A DNA stretch of 64,000 nucleotides from Prevotella sp. E15-22 (GTDB lineage: Bacteria; Bacteroidota; Bacteroidia; Bacteroidales; Bacteroidaceae), in contig NZ_CP096247.1 of NCBI RefSeq assembly GCF_023204875.1, positions 248,001 to 312,000 of the forward strand. The letters run 5' to 3'. The position numbers and the translations under genes are program-made. The first letter of the stretch is position 1, and each line of letters begins with the position of its first letter. Under the pieces are notes generated by a model. That model was given only the letters and a program-made list of their open reading frames with translations. It was not told the origin of the DNA and made no database searches. Shown here piece after piece: positions 33,373 through 41,667 of the stretch.

Positions 33373-34806
33373 TTACTTCACCAACTTCTTCAGAGTCTCA
33401 ACAGCCTTCTTTACCTCGGCGTCGTTGGGCTGAAGCTCCAGCAGCTTCTCTGCGTTGCTCAGGGCAGTCTTGTTGTCCTTCTGCTTCAGGTTGTAACGCA
33501 TCAGGTATGAATAAGCGTCAAACAGACGGCTCTTGTCGGTCTCGTCGATGGTCTCGTGAGCATTGACAAGCTCGATAAGGCGTGTGAAGTGTGCCTTAGC
33601 GGTGCCCTTCAACTCGGTATCCAGCTGTGCGCTCAGACGTCCACGCTGCAACAGTGCAAACTCCTCGGCATCGGGATACTTGGCAATCAGGTCGGCCCAC
33701 ATCTGGTCGGCCTTGGCAAATTCTGCAATACGAGCGTCGCCTTCCAAAGAACGAGCGTAGCTGTTCTGCAACAGACCCAGACCGGCATAGTCGGTAGCGT
33801 CGGCGTCGGCCTTGGCGTTCAGGAACTGCTGATAGCTCTCGATAGCCTGGGGATAGTTCTTCATGCTTTTGTATGAGTCAGAGATGCCTTTGTAGATGTC
33901 GGCATGTACGCTCTTGTCCTCAGCCTTTGCCAGTGCCTCCTTATATTTGGCGATAGCCTCCTCAAACTGACCATTGCCATAGAATGCCTGTGCGTAGTTC
34001 TGATAGTCCATGTCTGAGATGGTTACGCTATCCTTGTTAACCTTGTTGAACAGGGTGTTGGCATACTCCAAAGCCTCGGGGAACTGCTTCAGCTCGTTGC
34101 TGCATAGCATGGCAATACGTGTCATGGTAGCATTCAGAGGCTCCTTGCTCAGACCGTCCTTCACGATGCTCAGTGCCTTAGCATACTGACGACCGTGGTA
34201 GTTGGCCATAGCATACTCGATGAAGTCCATACGGGTGAGATCGTTCTTGGCTACCTTTGAGAAGGCCTCGATAGCGGTAGCATAACGCATCTGTGAGTAG
34301 CTGATGTGGCCGATGAGACGGTCAACGGGATAGCCGGGAACCTCCTGACGGAGCTCCTCAAGCTTTGCCACAGCACCTTCGGGACTCACCTTACTATAGA
34401 TGATAGCATACTTACGATAAGCCTCAGGGTTCTTGGGGTCAGAGTAGATAGCCTGCTCATACATTCTGGCTGCCTCACCACCGTTGTTGATTCCAGCGAT
34501 GTCGCCCAGCAGGATATATGCGGGAGCATAGTCGTTCTTCTTCAGACTCAGAGCCTTGCTAGCGCAATCTTTTGCGTTGATAGAGTCACCAGCCTCGTAG
34601 AAAGCACGACCGAAAGCCATGAGGTTGTCGACGTTCTTCTTGTTCTTGTTAACGTAGTTCTTTACCTGCTTGCTGAAGTCAGCGGGCTTGTTCTTAATCA
34701 AACTCTTCAGGGCATCAACGTCGGCGCTTGTGCCGTCCTGTGCCATTGTGCCAACGCTGCATCCAAACAGCAGGGCACCCATCATAAAATATTTCATTGT
34801 CTTCAT
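33373..34806 (-). CDS. Exported tetratricopeptide-repeat protein of the TonB operon
   Basis: The ATG at 34806 gives 477 residues with a signal peptide (about 1-23, ending TMAQ); an in-frame ATG at 34812 adds two residues. The mature protein consists of TPR-type helix pairs, for example PAYILLGDIAGINNGGEAARMYEQAI, AEALEYANTLF-like stretches and IYKGISDSYKSMKNYPQAIESYQQFLN. TPR arrays bind other proteins. It closes the exbB-exbD-exbD-tonB-pstS-like operon, 86 bases after the pstS-like gene. A periplasmic scaffold for the TonB complex is likely but inferred from order alone. Confidence 0.85.
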   Translation of the reverse strand: MKTMKYFMMGALLFGCSVGTMAQDGTSADVDALKSLIKNKPADFSKQVKNYVNKNKKNVDNLMAFGRAFYEAGDSINAKDCASKALSLKKNDYAPAYILLGDIAGINNGGEAARMYEQAIYSDPKNPEAYRKYAIIYSKVSPEGAVAKLEELRQEVPGYPVDRLIGHISYSQMRYATAIEAFSKVAKNDLTRMDFIEYAMANYHGRQYAKALSIVKDGLSKEPLNATMTRIAMLCSNELKQFPEALEYANTLFNKVNKDSVTISDMDYQNYAQAFYGNGQFEEAIAKYKEALAKAEDKSVHADIYKGISDSYKSMKNYPQAIESYQQFLNAKADADATDYAGLGLLQNSYARSLEGDARIAEFAKADQMWADLIAKYPDAEEFALLQRGRLSAQLDTELKGTAKAHFTRLIELVNAHETIDETDKSRLFDAYSYLMRYNLKQKDNKTALSNAEKLLELQPNDAEVKKAVETLKKLVK

Positions 34807-34892
34807 AATCATTTGGGTTTGAACAGTTAAACTTCGTATCCTAAATTGATATCCTTTTTACCTTTGATGTTTATTCTGACTAATCGTTTAAT

Positions 34893-35849
34893 CTAGTCTA
34901 TGACAACGTCGCGCACGGAATACTCGGCTCGGGCAGGGAAGAGACCTGCGTTGAAGAAGATCAGCTGACCAGGATTAGGCAGCCAGCAGAAGTTCTTGAA
35001 GGCACGAGCCACACCCGTTGAACGCGGGTCTATGCAGATGGCATAGATGGTACGAATGAAGGGGTAATAGTTGTAGGCGATGTTCCACTGCGAGGGCTTG
35101 TAGGTATTCTCACGCAGCGCCTCCTTGGCTCTTCCCACTTTCATCACGGTGATATTGCGGTTGTACGTCAGGTTTGTGGTGTCGCGCTGGTCGTTCAACC
35201 AGATGGAGCCCACCACGCCGATGGCGTTCTTGTTGTTCTCTACATATTCTACCACCTCGGCACTGGTCATGGCGGCCTTCACATTGCCGTCGGTCTTCAC
35301 CTGTTTGCCTTGCATGATGGAGTCGACCACATAGCGCAGTGTGCCCGACTTGGGGTTGTCGAAGGCCACTTTAATTTTGCCCATCTTTGATTCTGGGTTC
35401 AATTCGCTCCATTGAGTCACCTCGCCCGCCATAATCTTACGGAAGGTGTCAACAGTGATCAGTGTGTCGGGGTTGGCTTTGTTCACAATGAGGGCCAAGG
35501 CATCGTAAGCCAGTTCGGTGCATGTTGGCCTATATTTCATTTGCTTAAGCGTTTCTTCTTCGTTGGGGGTCAGTCGGCGGGTGGTGAACACCAGCAGGAC
35601 TTCCTGGTTCATCAGTTTCTCTACGGCCTCCTGCTCACTGATGTAGAGCGGATAGATGGAGTCGCGCTTGTTCTTCATGTTGAAGATGTCCAGTTCCTCG
35701 TTGATGATGGGACTCAGACTCTCGTCGGCAGCAAAGTACTTAGACTGCTGCTTGTAGGTATCGTCAGAAGGCTTGTTCCCACATGATGGGAACAAGCCTA
35801 TAAAGAGTGACAATCCAATTAATAATGTATTGAATTGGGTTCTATTCAT
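34893..35849 (-). CDS. PstS-like substrate-binding lipoprotein in the TonB operon
   Basis: The 318 residues begin with a lipoprotein signal; the lipobox is FPSC with cysteine 23. The mature part has the periplasmic binding fold type seen in PstS: NKANPDTLITVDTFRKIMAGE, KVAFDNPKSGTLRYVVDSIMQG and AIGVVGSIWLND. The typical phosphate-binding TSSG/SGT elements appear only partly (SGTLRY). No pstCAB genes are near. In Bacteroidales this protein is regularly encoded behind tonB, which suggests a role with the TonB complex and not phosphate import. Ligand unknown. Confidence 0.82.
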   Translation of the reverse strand: MNRTQFNTLLIGLSLFIGLFPSCGNKPSDDTYKQQSKYFAADESLSPIINEELDIFNMKNKRDSIYPLYISEQEAVEKLMNQEVLLVFTTRRLTPNEEETLKQMKYRPTCTELAYDALALIVNKANPDTLITVDTFRKIMAGEVTQWSELNPESKMGKIKVAFDNPKSGTLRYVVDSIMQGKQVKTDGNVKAAMTSAEVVEYVENNKNAIGVVGSIWLNDQRDTTNLTYNRNITVMKVGRAKEALRENTYKPSQWNIAYNYYPFIRTIYAICIDPRSTGVARAFKNFCWLPNPGQLIFFNAGLFPARAEYSVRDVVID

Positions 35850-35865
35850 TTTTTTTGTTTGATGC

Positions 35866-36702
35866 TTACTGGAGTTTGAAGGTAACAGGCAGAGTGAACT
35901 TCACACGTACAGCAGAACCGTTCTGCTTACCAGGAATCCACTTTGGCATAGCCTTCAGCACACGTACGGCTTCCTTATCGAGTGAGGGGTCAACGGAACG
36001 AACCACCTTGATGTCGGTGATTGAACCGTCACGCTCTACGACGAAGGTACATACTACACGACCCTGGATACCGTTTTCCTCGGCAATAGCAGGGTAGCGA
36101 ATTGACTTGTGGAGGTAGTCCATCAGAGCCTGATCGCCGCCTTTGAAAGAAGGCATCTGCTCTACTACGTCCCAAACCTTTGTCTCTTCTCTCACAGGGG
36201 GAACCTCGTCTACCACTTTTTCAGTTACTTTCAACACGTGGTCAGCCTCGTCACTACCTTTGTCATAGTCAACGGCACCTACGGCCACATCACTCTGGGC
36301 GATTTCGTCCTGAGTCTTAGTAACCTGATCGGGGGCGTCGTCTTCCATTTCATAGGCGGTGAACTTCTCAGAGTTCATGACGGTCTCCTCAGCAACGAGC
36401 TGCTCCAGCTCCTCAACGTCGTAGACCACCTCTTCCTCTTCCTGTTCCTCAGCCTCTTCCTCAATCTGCTCAAGAGTTACCTCGGTCTCGTGTTCAGCCT
36501 GTGCTGCTGCGATGGCTTCAGAAGCCACGTTAACCAGCAGGAAGCTACCCACGATAGCGATGATACCGGCAAAGAGAGCCAGCATCGCATAGAGGTTACG
36601 CTTGTTGGTATTCTGACGAATGGCATAAGCACCGTAGGCCTCGTTCTTTCCTTCGAATACGAGGTCAATCCATTTTTGATCTAACAGATCTATCTTAGAC
36701 AT
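35866..36702 (-). CDS. tonB: Energy transducer TonB
   Basis: The 278 residues have a short cytoplasmic N-terminus (about 1-38), one membrane anchor (about 39-62) and an acidic periplasmic linker rich in E (about 72-125, with QEEEEVVYDVEELEQ). The usual proline-rich linker is absent. The C-terminal domain (about 195-278) is classic: GRVVCTFVVERDGSITDIKV, SLDKEAVRVLKAMPKWIPG and VKFTLPVTFKLQ. TonB carries proton-motive energy from ExbB/ExbD to outer-membrane receptors. It is the fourth gene of the unit, 20 bases after the second exbD. Confidence 0.94.
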   Translation of the reverse strand: MSKIDLLDQKWIDLVFEGKNEAYGAYAIRQNTNKRNLYAMLALFAGIIAIVGSFLLVNVASEAIAAAQAEHETEVTLEQIEEEAEEQEEEEVVYDVEELEQLVAEETVMNSEKFTAYEMEDDAPDQVTKTQDEIAQSDVAVGAVDYDKGSDEADHVLKVTEKVVDEVPPVREETKVWDVVEQMPSFKGGDQALMDYLHKSIRYPAIAEENGIQGRVVCTFVVERDGSITDIKVVRSVDPSLDKEAVRVLKAMPKWIPGKQNGSAVRVKFTLPVTFKLQ

Positions 36703-36722
36703 AGTTCTTTCGTTTTAATGGG

Positions 36723-37454
36723 TTAATCGATCTTAATACCGTTCTCAATCAGAATAGGCAGATCCTTTTCAGGGTCAATCTTATCGATCACGTACTTACC
36801 GATACAGCAAATCTGCATCTCGTCCAGAATCGTTACGAGGTTGTCGTAGTTTGAGTTGTCCAGAGGCTTGATGTTCACAGCCAGTGTGGGCACCATATTG
36901 GTCTCTGTAAAGTCTCTCATGTCCTTGTCAACCTTGTCGTAGCGAGCCTTATCGAGCTGGTCGTTGTTAACAATATCCACGTGACCCTTCTTAATCATGA
37001 TCATAGCACGGTTATAGACAGAGTCATTGGCTTCCTGCTGGCTCTTAGGCAGAGCGTTAAACCAGTTGTCCAACTGCTTCTTGGCGTCCATCAGCACTTT
37101 GGTAGGAGCGTGACGGTGGTTGCGAAGCACTTCGCGGATACCTTCCTTACCCCATGTGGTCTCCTTCAGGAACTCGGGCTTACCGAAGTCTTCCTTGTGG
37201 TCCACGATGTAGTAGTACAGTTTGTTATCAGCAGCCAGATACAATGTGATGGTCTGCTCGGTCTTTGACTTATCCTTGTCTTCAGCCGTCATGGTATCAT
37301 CCTTTGCAGGCATGGTCAGGTGCATAGCCTGAGGCTTAGCCAAAGTTGTACACAGCATGAAGAAGGTAATAAGAAGCATCATCATATCCACCATCGGCGT
37401 GAAGTCGACGCGGACATTCATCTTTTTCTGCTTGCTTTCTTTTTGTTTAGCCAT
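36723..37454 (-). CDS. exbD: ExbD/TolR-family protein (second copy)
   Basis: The 243 residues have a basic N-terminus (KQKESKQKK), one membrane span (about 24-43) with the proton-path aspartate D23 in VDFTPMVDMMMLL, and a large periplasmic domain. That part contains insertions (about 75-165) absent from E. coli ExbD (141 residues). The tail (VTILDEMQICCIGKYVIDKI) fits the conserved C-terminal fold. It lies 3 bases after the first exbD, and the two probably form a heteromeric ExbD. Confidence 0.92.
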   Translation of the reverse strand: MAKQKESKQKKMNVRVDFTPMVDMMMLLITFFMLCTTLAKPQAMHLTMPAKDDTMTAEDKDKSKTEQTITLYLAADNKLYYYIVDHKEDFGKPEFLKETTWGKEGIREVLRNHRHAPTKVLMDAKKQLDNWFNALPKSQQEANDSVYNRAMIMIKKGHVDIVNNDQLDKARYDKVDKDMRDFTETNMVPTLAVNIKPLDNSNYDNLVTILDEMQICCIGKYVIDKIDPEKDLPILIENGIKID

Positions 37455-37457
37455 ATC

Positions 37458-38126
37458 TTATTCCTCCAATTTCTTTAACTGTGTAACCAACTTATAGCGG
37501 CTCTCGTTGATGTCCTGCAATTCTGCAATAACCATTTTAACCGCGCTGTAAGGAGTCTCCTTATCTGCCTTGATGCAGATTTCGAGCTTATTGGCAACAC
37601 CAACCTTCTCGGCATCAGCCAGATCGTTGTACCACTCCTTATAACCATTCTTCATTGCTTTCACCCAGAGTTGGAATTCACTCATCTTGTCCTCACGGTT
37701 CTGCAAGCTATCGGTAGGAATACCGGTAGTCTTCAGCAGTTTCACCTGATCCTCGTGCGTTCTGCTCAGATATTCGGGCAGGCTCTTCACGGGAATACCA
37801 ATCTGAGTACCTACCAGGAAATCCTTCTTCTGTTCAGGTGTGAGGGTTGTTTCGCGCTCTTTCAGCATCTGATCCAGCGCTTTCTCCAACGTCACGGTCT
37901 TGTCTGTTCCCATCAACACGCGGCCCTGTGGGTCGATAGTGATGTCGAGCACTGCCGATGAAGATACCTTAGCCATGGTCGTAGAACCAGGCGTAACAAC
38001 CTTCACCACTTCGTTCTTCGTGAAGTTTGCACTCAGCATGAAGAACGTCAGCAGCAGCACCATCACGTCCGACATGGGCGTCATGTCAATCCAGACGTCG
38101 GTTTTCTTAATTTTTATCTTACCCAT
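37458..38126 (-). CDS. exbD: ExbD/TolR-family protein (first copy)
   Basis: The 222 residues have a single membrane span (about 18-37), with the key aspartate D20 in DMTPMSDVMVLLLTFFML. The periplasmic part includes a charged insert (about 85-160) followed by the conserved LEICIKADKETPYSAVKMVIAELQD segment. Together with ExbB it forms the proton channel that powers TonB. Two ExbD proteins per operon is the standard Bacteroidota arrangement; E. coli has one. Confidence 0.93.
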   Translation of the reverse strand: MGKIKIKKTDVWIDMTPMSDVMVLLLTFFMLSANFTKNEVVKVVTPGSTTMAKVSSSAVLDITIDPQGRVLMGTDKTVTLEKALDQMLKERETTLTPEQKKDFLVGTQIGIPVKSLPEYLSRTHEDQVKLLKTTGIPTDSLQNREDKMSEFQLWVKAMKNGYKEWYNDLADAEKVGVANKLEICIKADKETPYSAVKMVIAELQDINESRYKLVTQLKKLEE

Positions 38127-38157
38127 AGTGGTTTAATATTTAAAGGGTTAGACAAAA

Positions 38158-38988
38158 TTAAGCCTCGTCTGCGTGTGTAGCGTTGTAGGTCTGAGCCAGT
38201 GAATAACCAATCTCGTCCAGTGCAAACGAAATCTTGTCGATGCGGTTGGTGAAGAAGTTGTAAGATACAACTGCGAGCCAAGAAGTACCGATACCGAAGG
38301 CAGTGTTAATCAGAGCCTCAGAGATACCAGCAGACAGCTCAACAGAGTCACCACCACCACCTTGTGCCAGAGCCTGGAATGACTTGATCATACCAACCAC
38401 AGTACCGAGCAGACCAGTCAGAGTACCCAGAGTAACGATGGTTGCGATGATGGGCAGGTTCATGGTCAGAGTAGGCATCTCAACAGCGATAGCCTCCTCG
38501 TGAGCAGCCTGGATGCGAGCGATCTTCACTTCCTTCTTTACACCCTGAGCGGCGTCAGCCTCTTTGTATGCCATAACAGTAGCGCGAACAACGTTAGCCA
38601 CTGAACCACCCTGAGCGTTGCAGTGCTGCAGAGCAGCGTCGAAGTTCAGAGCCTTCAGGTCAGCCTTAATCTTAGCCAGGAAAGCAGCGAGCTTCTCCTT
38701 ACCGATACACTTGCTCAGAGCGAGCACGCGCTCGATAGCCATGAAGATAACGGTGAGCAACAGAGTGTGGATCACAGGCACGATAACACCACCCTTATAG
38801 ATGGTACCCCAGATGTTCAGAGGAGAACCTGCGGGATCGCCACCTTCGAAGTTAGCTGACTGACCGAAGTTCAGGAAGAAGTTCAAGAAAGCGATAACTG
38901 CGCAAATTGCAATCACCCAGATAGCGTCCTTAATACCAACGCTGCTTGTCTTTTTTGCTGCGGGAGCAGCAGGTTTTGTTGTTGCCAT
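38158..38988 (-). CDS. exbB: MotA/TolQ/ExbB proton-channel family protein
   Basis: The 276 residues have membrane segments at about 22-42, 68-90, 175-197 and 222-242, more than the three of E. coli ExbB. The conserved block NLPIIATIVTLGTLTGLLGTVVGMIKSFQALA (about 175-206) holds the channel-lining threonines and the GLLGTV motif. NTAFGIGTSWLAVVSYNFF follows. It is the first gene of the TonB operon. Upstream on the minus strand is a -7 box TACCTTTG (39107-39114), giving a leader of about 110 bases. Confidence 0.93.
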   Translation of the reverse strand: MATTKPAAPAAKKTSSVGIKDAIWVIAICAVIAFLNFFLNFGQSANFEGGDPAGSPLNIWGTIYKGGVIVPVIHTLLLTVIFMAIERVLALSKCIGKEKLAAFLAKIKADLKALNFDAALQHCNAQGGSVANVVRATVMAYKEADAAQGVKKEVKIARIQAAHEEAIAVEMPTLTMNLPIIATIVTLGTLTGLLGTVVGMIKSFQALAQGGGGDSVELSAGISEALINTAFGIGTSWLAVVSYNFFTNRIDKISFALDEIGYSLAQTYNATHADEA

Positions 38989-39159
38989 AATTTTGTTTTT
39001 TTTGTTTTTGAGTTATTAAATGAATTAAATGTATGTTGTTCAATAATATGCTAGTTAGCGAGCGTATATACCACTGGCTTTTTAGCCATTGGGCACTTTG
39101 ACCTCGCAAAGGTAACAAAATAAACGTTTATCGCGTCAGTGTTTAACTACATTTAACGA

Positions 39160-40356
39160 TTATTTTAATGATTTTAGCGCATTGCCGATGCGCTTCATGG
39201 CTTCTCGGATGTTATCATCGCTTGTAGCGTAGCTCATGCGGAAACAGTTCGGGTCACCAAAGGCGTCGCCGCCCACGGTAGCCACATGACCTTCCTCCAG
39301 CAGATACATGGCCAGGTCGGTGCTGTTGTTGATAGCCTTTCCGCTGGGTGTTGTCTTGCCATAGAAGCTTGAGCATTTGGGGAAGAGGTAGAAAGCGCCC
39401 TCGGGCACGTTAACCTCCAGTCCAGGAATCTGCTTAGCCAGTTCCACGATGAGGTTGCGGCGGCGTTCAAAAGCCTTGCGCATGTCCTCTACGCACTCCT
39501 GACTGTCGGTGTAGGCAAACTCGGCAGCCTTCTGACTCACAGAGCAGGGTCCGCTGGTATACTGTCCTTGCAGTTTGTTGCAGCCTTTGACAATCCATTC
39601 GGGTGCTGCGATATAGCCGATGCGCCAGCCTGTCATGGCGTAAGCCTTCGACACACCATTGACGATGATGGTGCGATCTTTCATGCCAGGGAACTGAGCG
39701 ATTGACTCGTGGTGACCCACATAGTTGATGTGTTCATAGATCTCGTCGGCCAGCACGAACAGATCCTCGTGCTTTAATATAATGTTTGCGAGTGCGCGCA
39801 GTTCCTCTTTATTATAGACAGACCCCGTAGGGTTGCTGGGCGAGCAGAGGATGATGAGGCGTGTCTTAGGTGTGATGGCAGCCTCCAGCTGCTCGGGTGT
39901 CATCTTGAAGTTCTGCTCAAAAGTAGCCTCAACGAACACAGGTGTGCCGCCAGCCAGCAGTGCCATCTGAGGATAGCTCACCCAGTAGGGCGCAGGAATA
40001 ATCACCTCTTCGCCAGGGTTCACCAGTGCCATCACTGTGTTGCACACACTCTGCTTAGCACCGTTGCTCACCAGAATCTCATTCGATGTATAGTCCAGTC
40101 CGTTCTCACGCTTTAACTTCTCAACGATAGCCTTTCGCAGTTCAGGGTAGCCAGGAACGGGAGAGTAGCGCGAGTAGTTCTCGTCTACAGCCTGTTTGGC
40201 AGCCTCCTTTATGCGGTCGGGCGTGTTGAAGTCGGGTTCGCCGACGCTCAAGTTAATCACGTCAATGCCCTGGGCTTTCATCTCAGAGCTTTTTTGCGAC
40301 ATGGCGAGTGTAGCCGAAGGCGCAAGTCTTTGTAAACGGTTGGATAATTGTGCCAT
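39160..40356 (-). CDS. aspC: Aspartate aminotransferase (class I PLP enzyme)
   Basis: The ATG at 40356 gives 398 residues. An upstream in-frame codon at 40389 overlaps the -7 box TAATTTTG (40387-40394) and was rejected. Key residues: PSNPTG (173-178), ADEIYEHI (203-210) with cofactor D204 and Y207, PLP lysine K237 in NGVSKAYAMTGWRIGY, and the C-terminal FRMSYATSD arginine that binds the carboxylate. It converts aspartate and 2-oxoglutarate to oxaloacetate and glutamate. The length and motifs fit the class Ib bacterial enzymes; activity on prephenate cannot be excluded. Confidence 0.92.
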   Translation of the reverse strand: MAQLSNRLQRLAPSATLAMSQKSSEMKAQGIDVINLSVGEPDFNTPDRIKEAAKQAVDENYSRYSPVPGYPELRKAIVEKLKRENGLDYTSNEILVSNGAKQSVCNTVMALVNPGEEVIIPAPYWVSYPQMALLAGGTPVFVEATFEQNFKMTPEQLEAAITPKTRLIILCSPSNPTGSVYNKEELRALANIILKHEDLFVLADEIYEHINYVGHHESIAQFPGMKDRTIIVNGVSKAYAMTGWRIGYIAAPEWIVKGCNKLQGQYTSGPCSVSQKAAEFAYTDSQECVEDMRKAFERRRNLIVELAKQIPGLEVNVPEGAFYLFPKCSSFYGKTTPSGKAINNSTDLAMYLLEEGHVATVGGDAFGDPNCFRMSYATSDDNIREAMKRIGNALKSLK

Positions 40357-40449
40357 ATTTTTATCAAAATGTTCTTTTTCAGCCTGCAAAATTAATCATT
40401 TTATTCGTGACAACGAAAAGAATCTTTCTTTTTTTCTCTTTTTGGGGTT

Positions 40450-41658
40450 TTATAGATGCAAAGTGTGTCCCATGCGTTCCTGCTTGGTTCTCAGGTAGCG
40501 GAGGTTATACTGGTTGGGAGTCACCTCGATGGGGATGTTCTCCACGATTTCCAGTCCGTAAGCCTCCAGTCCCACACGCTTCACGGGGTTGTTTGTCATC
40601 AGTCGCATCTTGTGCACACCCAGTTGGCGCAACATCTGTGCGCCACAGCCATAGTCGCGCTCGTCGGCCTTAAAGCCCAGGCAGAGGTTGGCGTCCACTG
40701 TATCGTATCCCTCCTCTTGCAGTTTGTAGGCGGCCAACTTGTTCATCAGTCCGATGCCACGGCCCTCCTGCTGCATATAGACAATCACGCCCTTGCCTTC
40801 CTCTTCAATCTTCTGCATGGCCTTGTGCAACTGTTCGCCGCAGTCGCAGCGACGGCTACCCAGGATGTCGCCCGTCATACAAGAAGAATGTACACGCACG
40901 AGGATAGGCTCGTCTTCTTTCCATTCACCCTTGATCAGTGCGAAGTGCTCCTGTCCGTTACTCTTCTGGCGGAAGGGGATGATGCGGAAGTGACCATATT
41001 CCGTGGGCATGTCCACCTCTTCGCCCACTTCGATGAGCGATTCCTTCTTCAGGCGATAGGCAATCAAGTCCTTGATGGTGATGATCCTCAGCTGATGCTC
41101 CTTGGCAAAGGCCGTCAGCTCAGGCATGCGAGCCATGCTGCCGTCGTCGTTCATGATCTCCATCAGCGCGCCGGCAGGGTAGAGTCCAGCCAACTTACAC
41201 AGGTCGATGGCTGCCTCCGTGTGGCCACTGCGACGCAGCACGCCATTATCCTGTGCATACAGCGGGTTGATATGGCCAGGGCGTCCGAAGGTCTCAGGCG
41301 TAGACGTTGGGTCGGCCAGAGCCTGGATGGTGGCAGCGCGGTCGTGAGCCGACACACCAGTTGTGCATCCCTCCAACTTGTCCACCGTCACTGTGAACGG
41401 TGTGCCCAGCACGCTGGTGTTCTCGCTCACCTGTCGTGGCAGGTCCAGCTCCTCGCTGCGACTAATGGTGATGGGTGCGCAGAGCACGCCACGCGCATAT
41501 TTCAGCATGAAGTTCACCATGTCCGGCGTAATCTTTTCGGCGGCACAAATTAAGTCACCCTCGTTCTCGCGGTCCTCATCGTCCACCACAATCACAAACT
41601 TACCCTCGCGGAAGTCCTCAATGGCCTCCTCTATGTTGTTCAGTCTAAGTGTATCCAT
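40450..41658 (-). CDS. ribBA: Bifunctional RibBA: DHBP synthase / GTP cyclohydrolase II
   Basis: The 402 residues are a fusion. Residues 1-200 form 3,4-dihydroxy-2-butanone-4-phosphate synthase, with [13 protein letters not shown] (24-36) and [17 protein letters not shown] (about 93-109). Residues about 205-402 form GTP cyclohydrolase II, with the zinc cysteines in [19 protein letters not shown] (about 258-276) and [13 protein letters not shown] (about 292-304). These are the two entry reactions of riboflavin synthesis. No FMN riboswitch is seen; the gene starts 9 bases after the LptF-type gene and is probably read through with it. Confidence 0.96.
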   Translation of the reverse strand: MDTLRLNNIEEAIEDFREGKFVIVVDDEDRENEGDLICAAEKITPDMVNFMLKYARGVLCAPITISRSEELDLPRQVSENTSVLGTPFTVTVDKLEGCTTGVSAHDRAATIQALADPTSTPETFGRPGHINPLYAQDNGVLRRSGHTEAAIDLCKLAGLYPAGALMEIMNDDGSMARMPELTAFAKEHQLRIITIKDLIAYRLKKESLIEVGEEVDMPTEYGHFRIIPFRQKSNGQEHFALIKGEWKEDEPILVRVHSSCMTGDILGSRRCDCGEQLHKAMQKIEEEGKGVIVYMQQEGRGIGLMNKLAAYKLQEEGYDTVDANLCLGFKADERDYGCGAQMLRQLGVHKMRLMTNNPVKRVGLEAYGLEIVENIPIEVTPNQYNLRYLRTKQERMGHTLHL

Positions 41659-41667
41659 TTCTTTCTT

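Noticed and set aside
41659..41667. FMN riboswitch before ribBA
   Set aside because: Only 9 bases separate the gene from the one upstream, so there is no room for a riboswitch.
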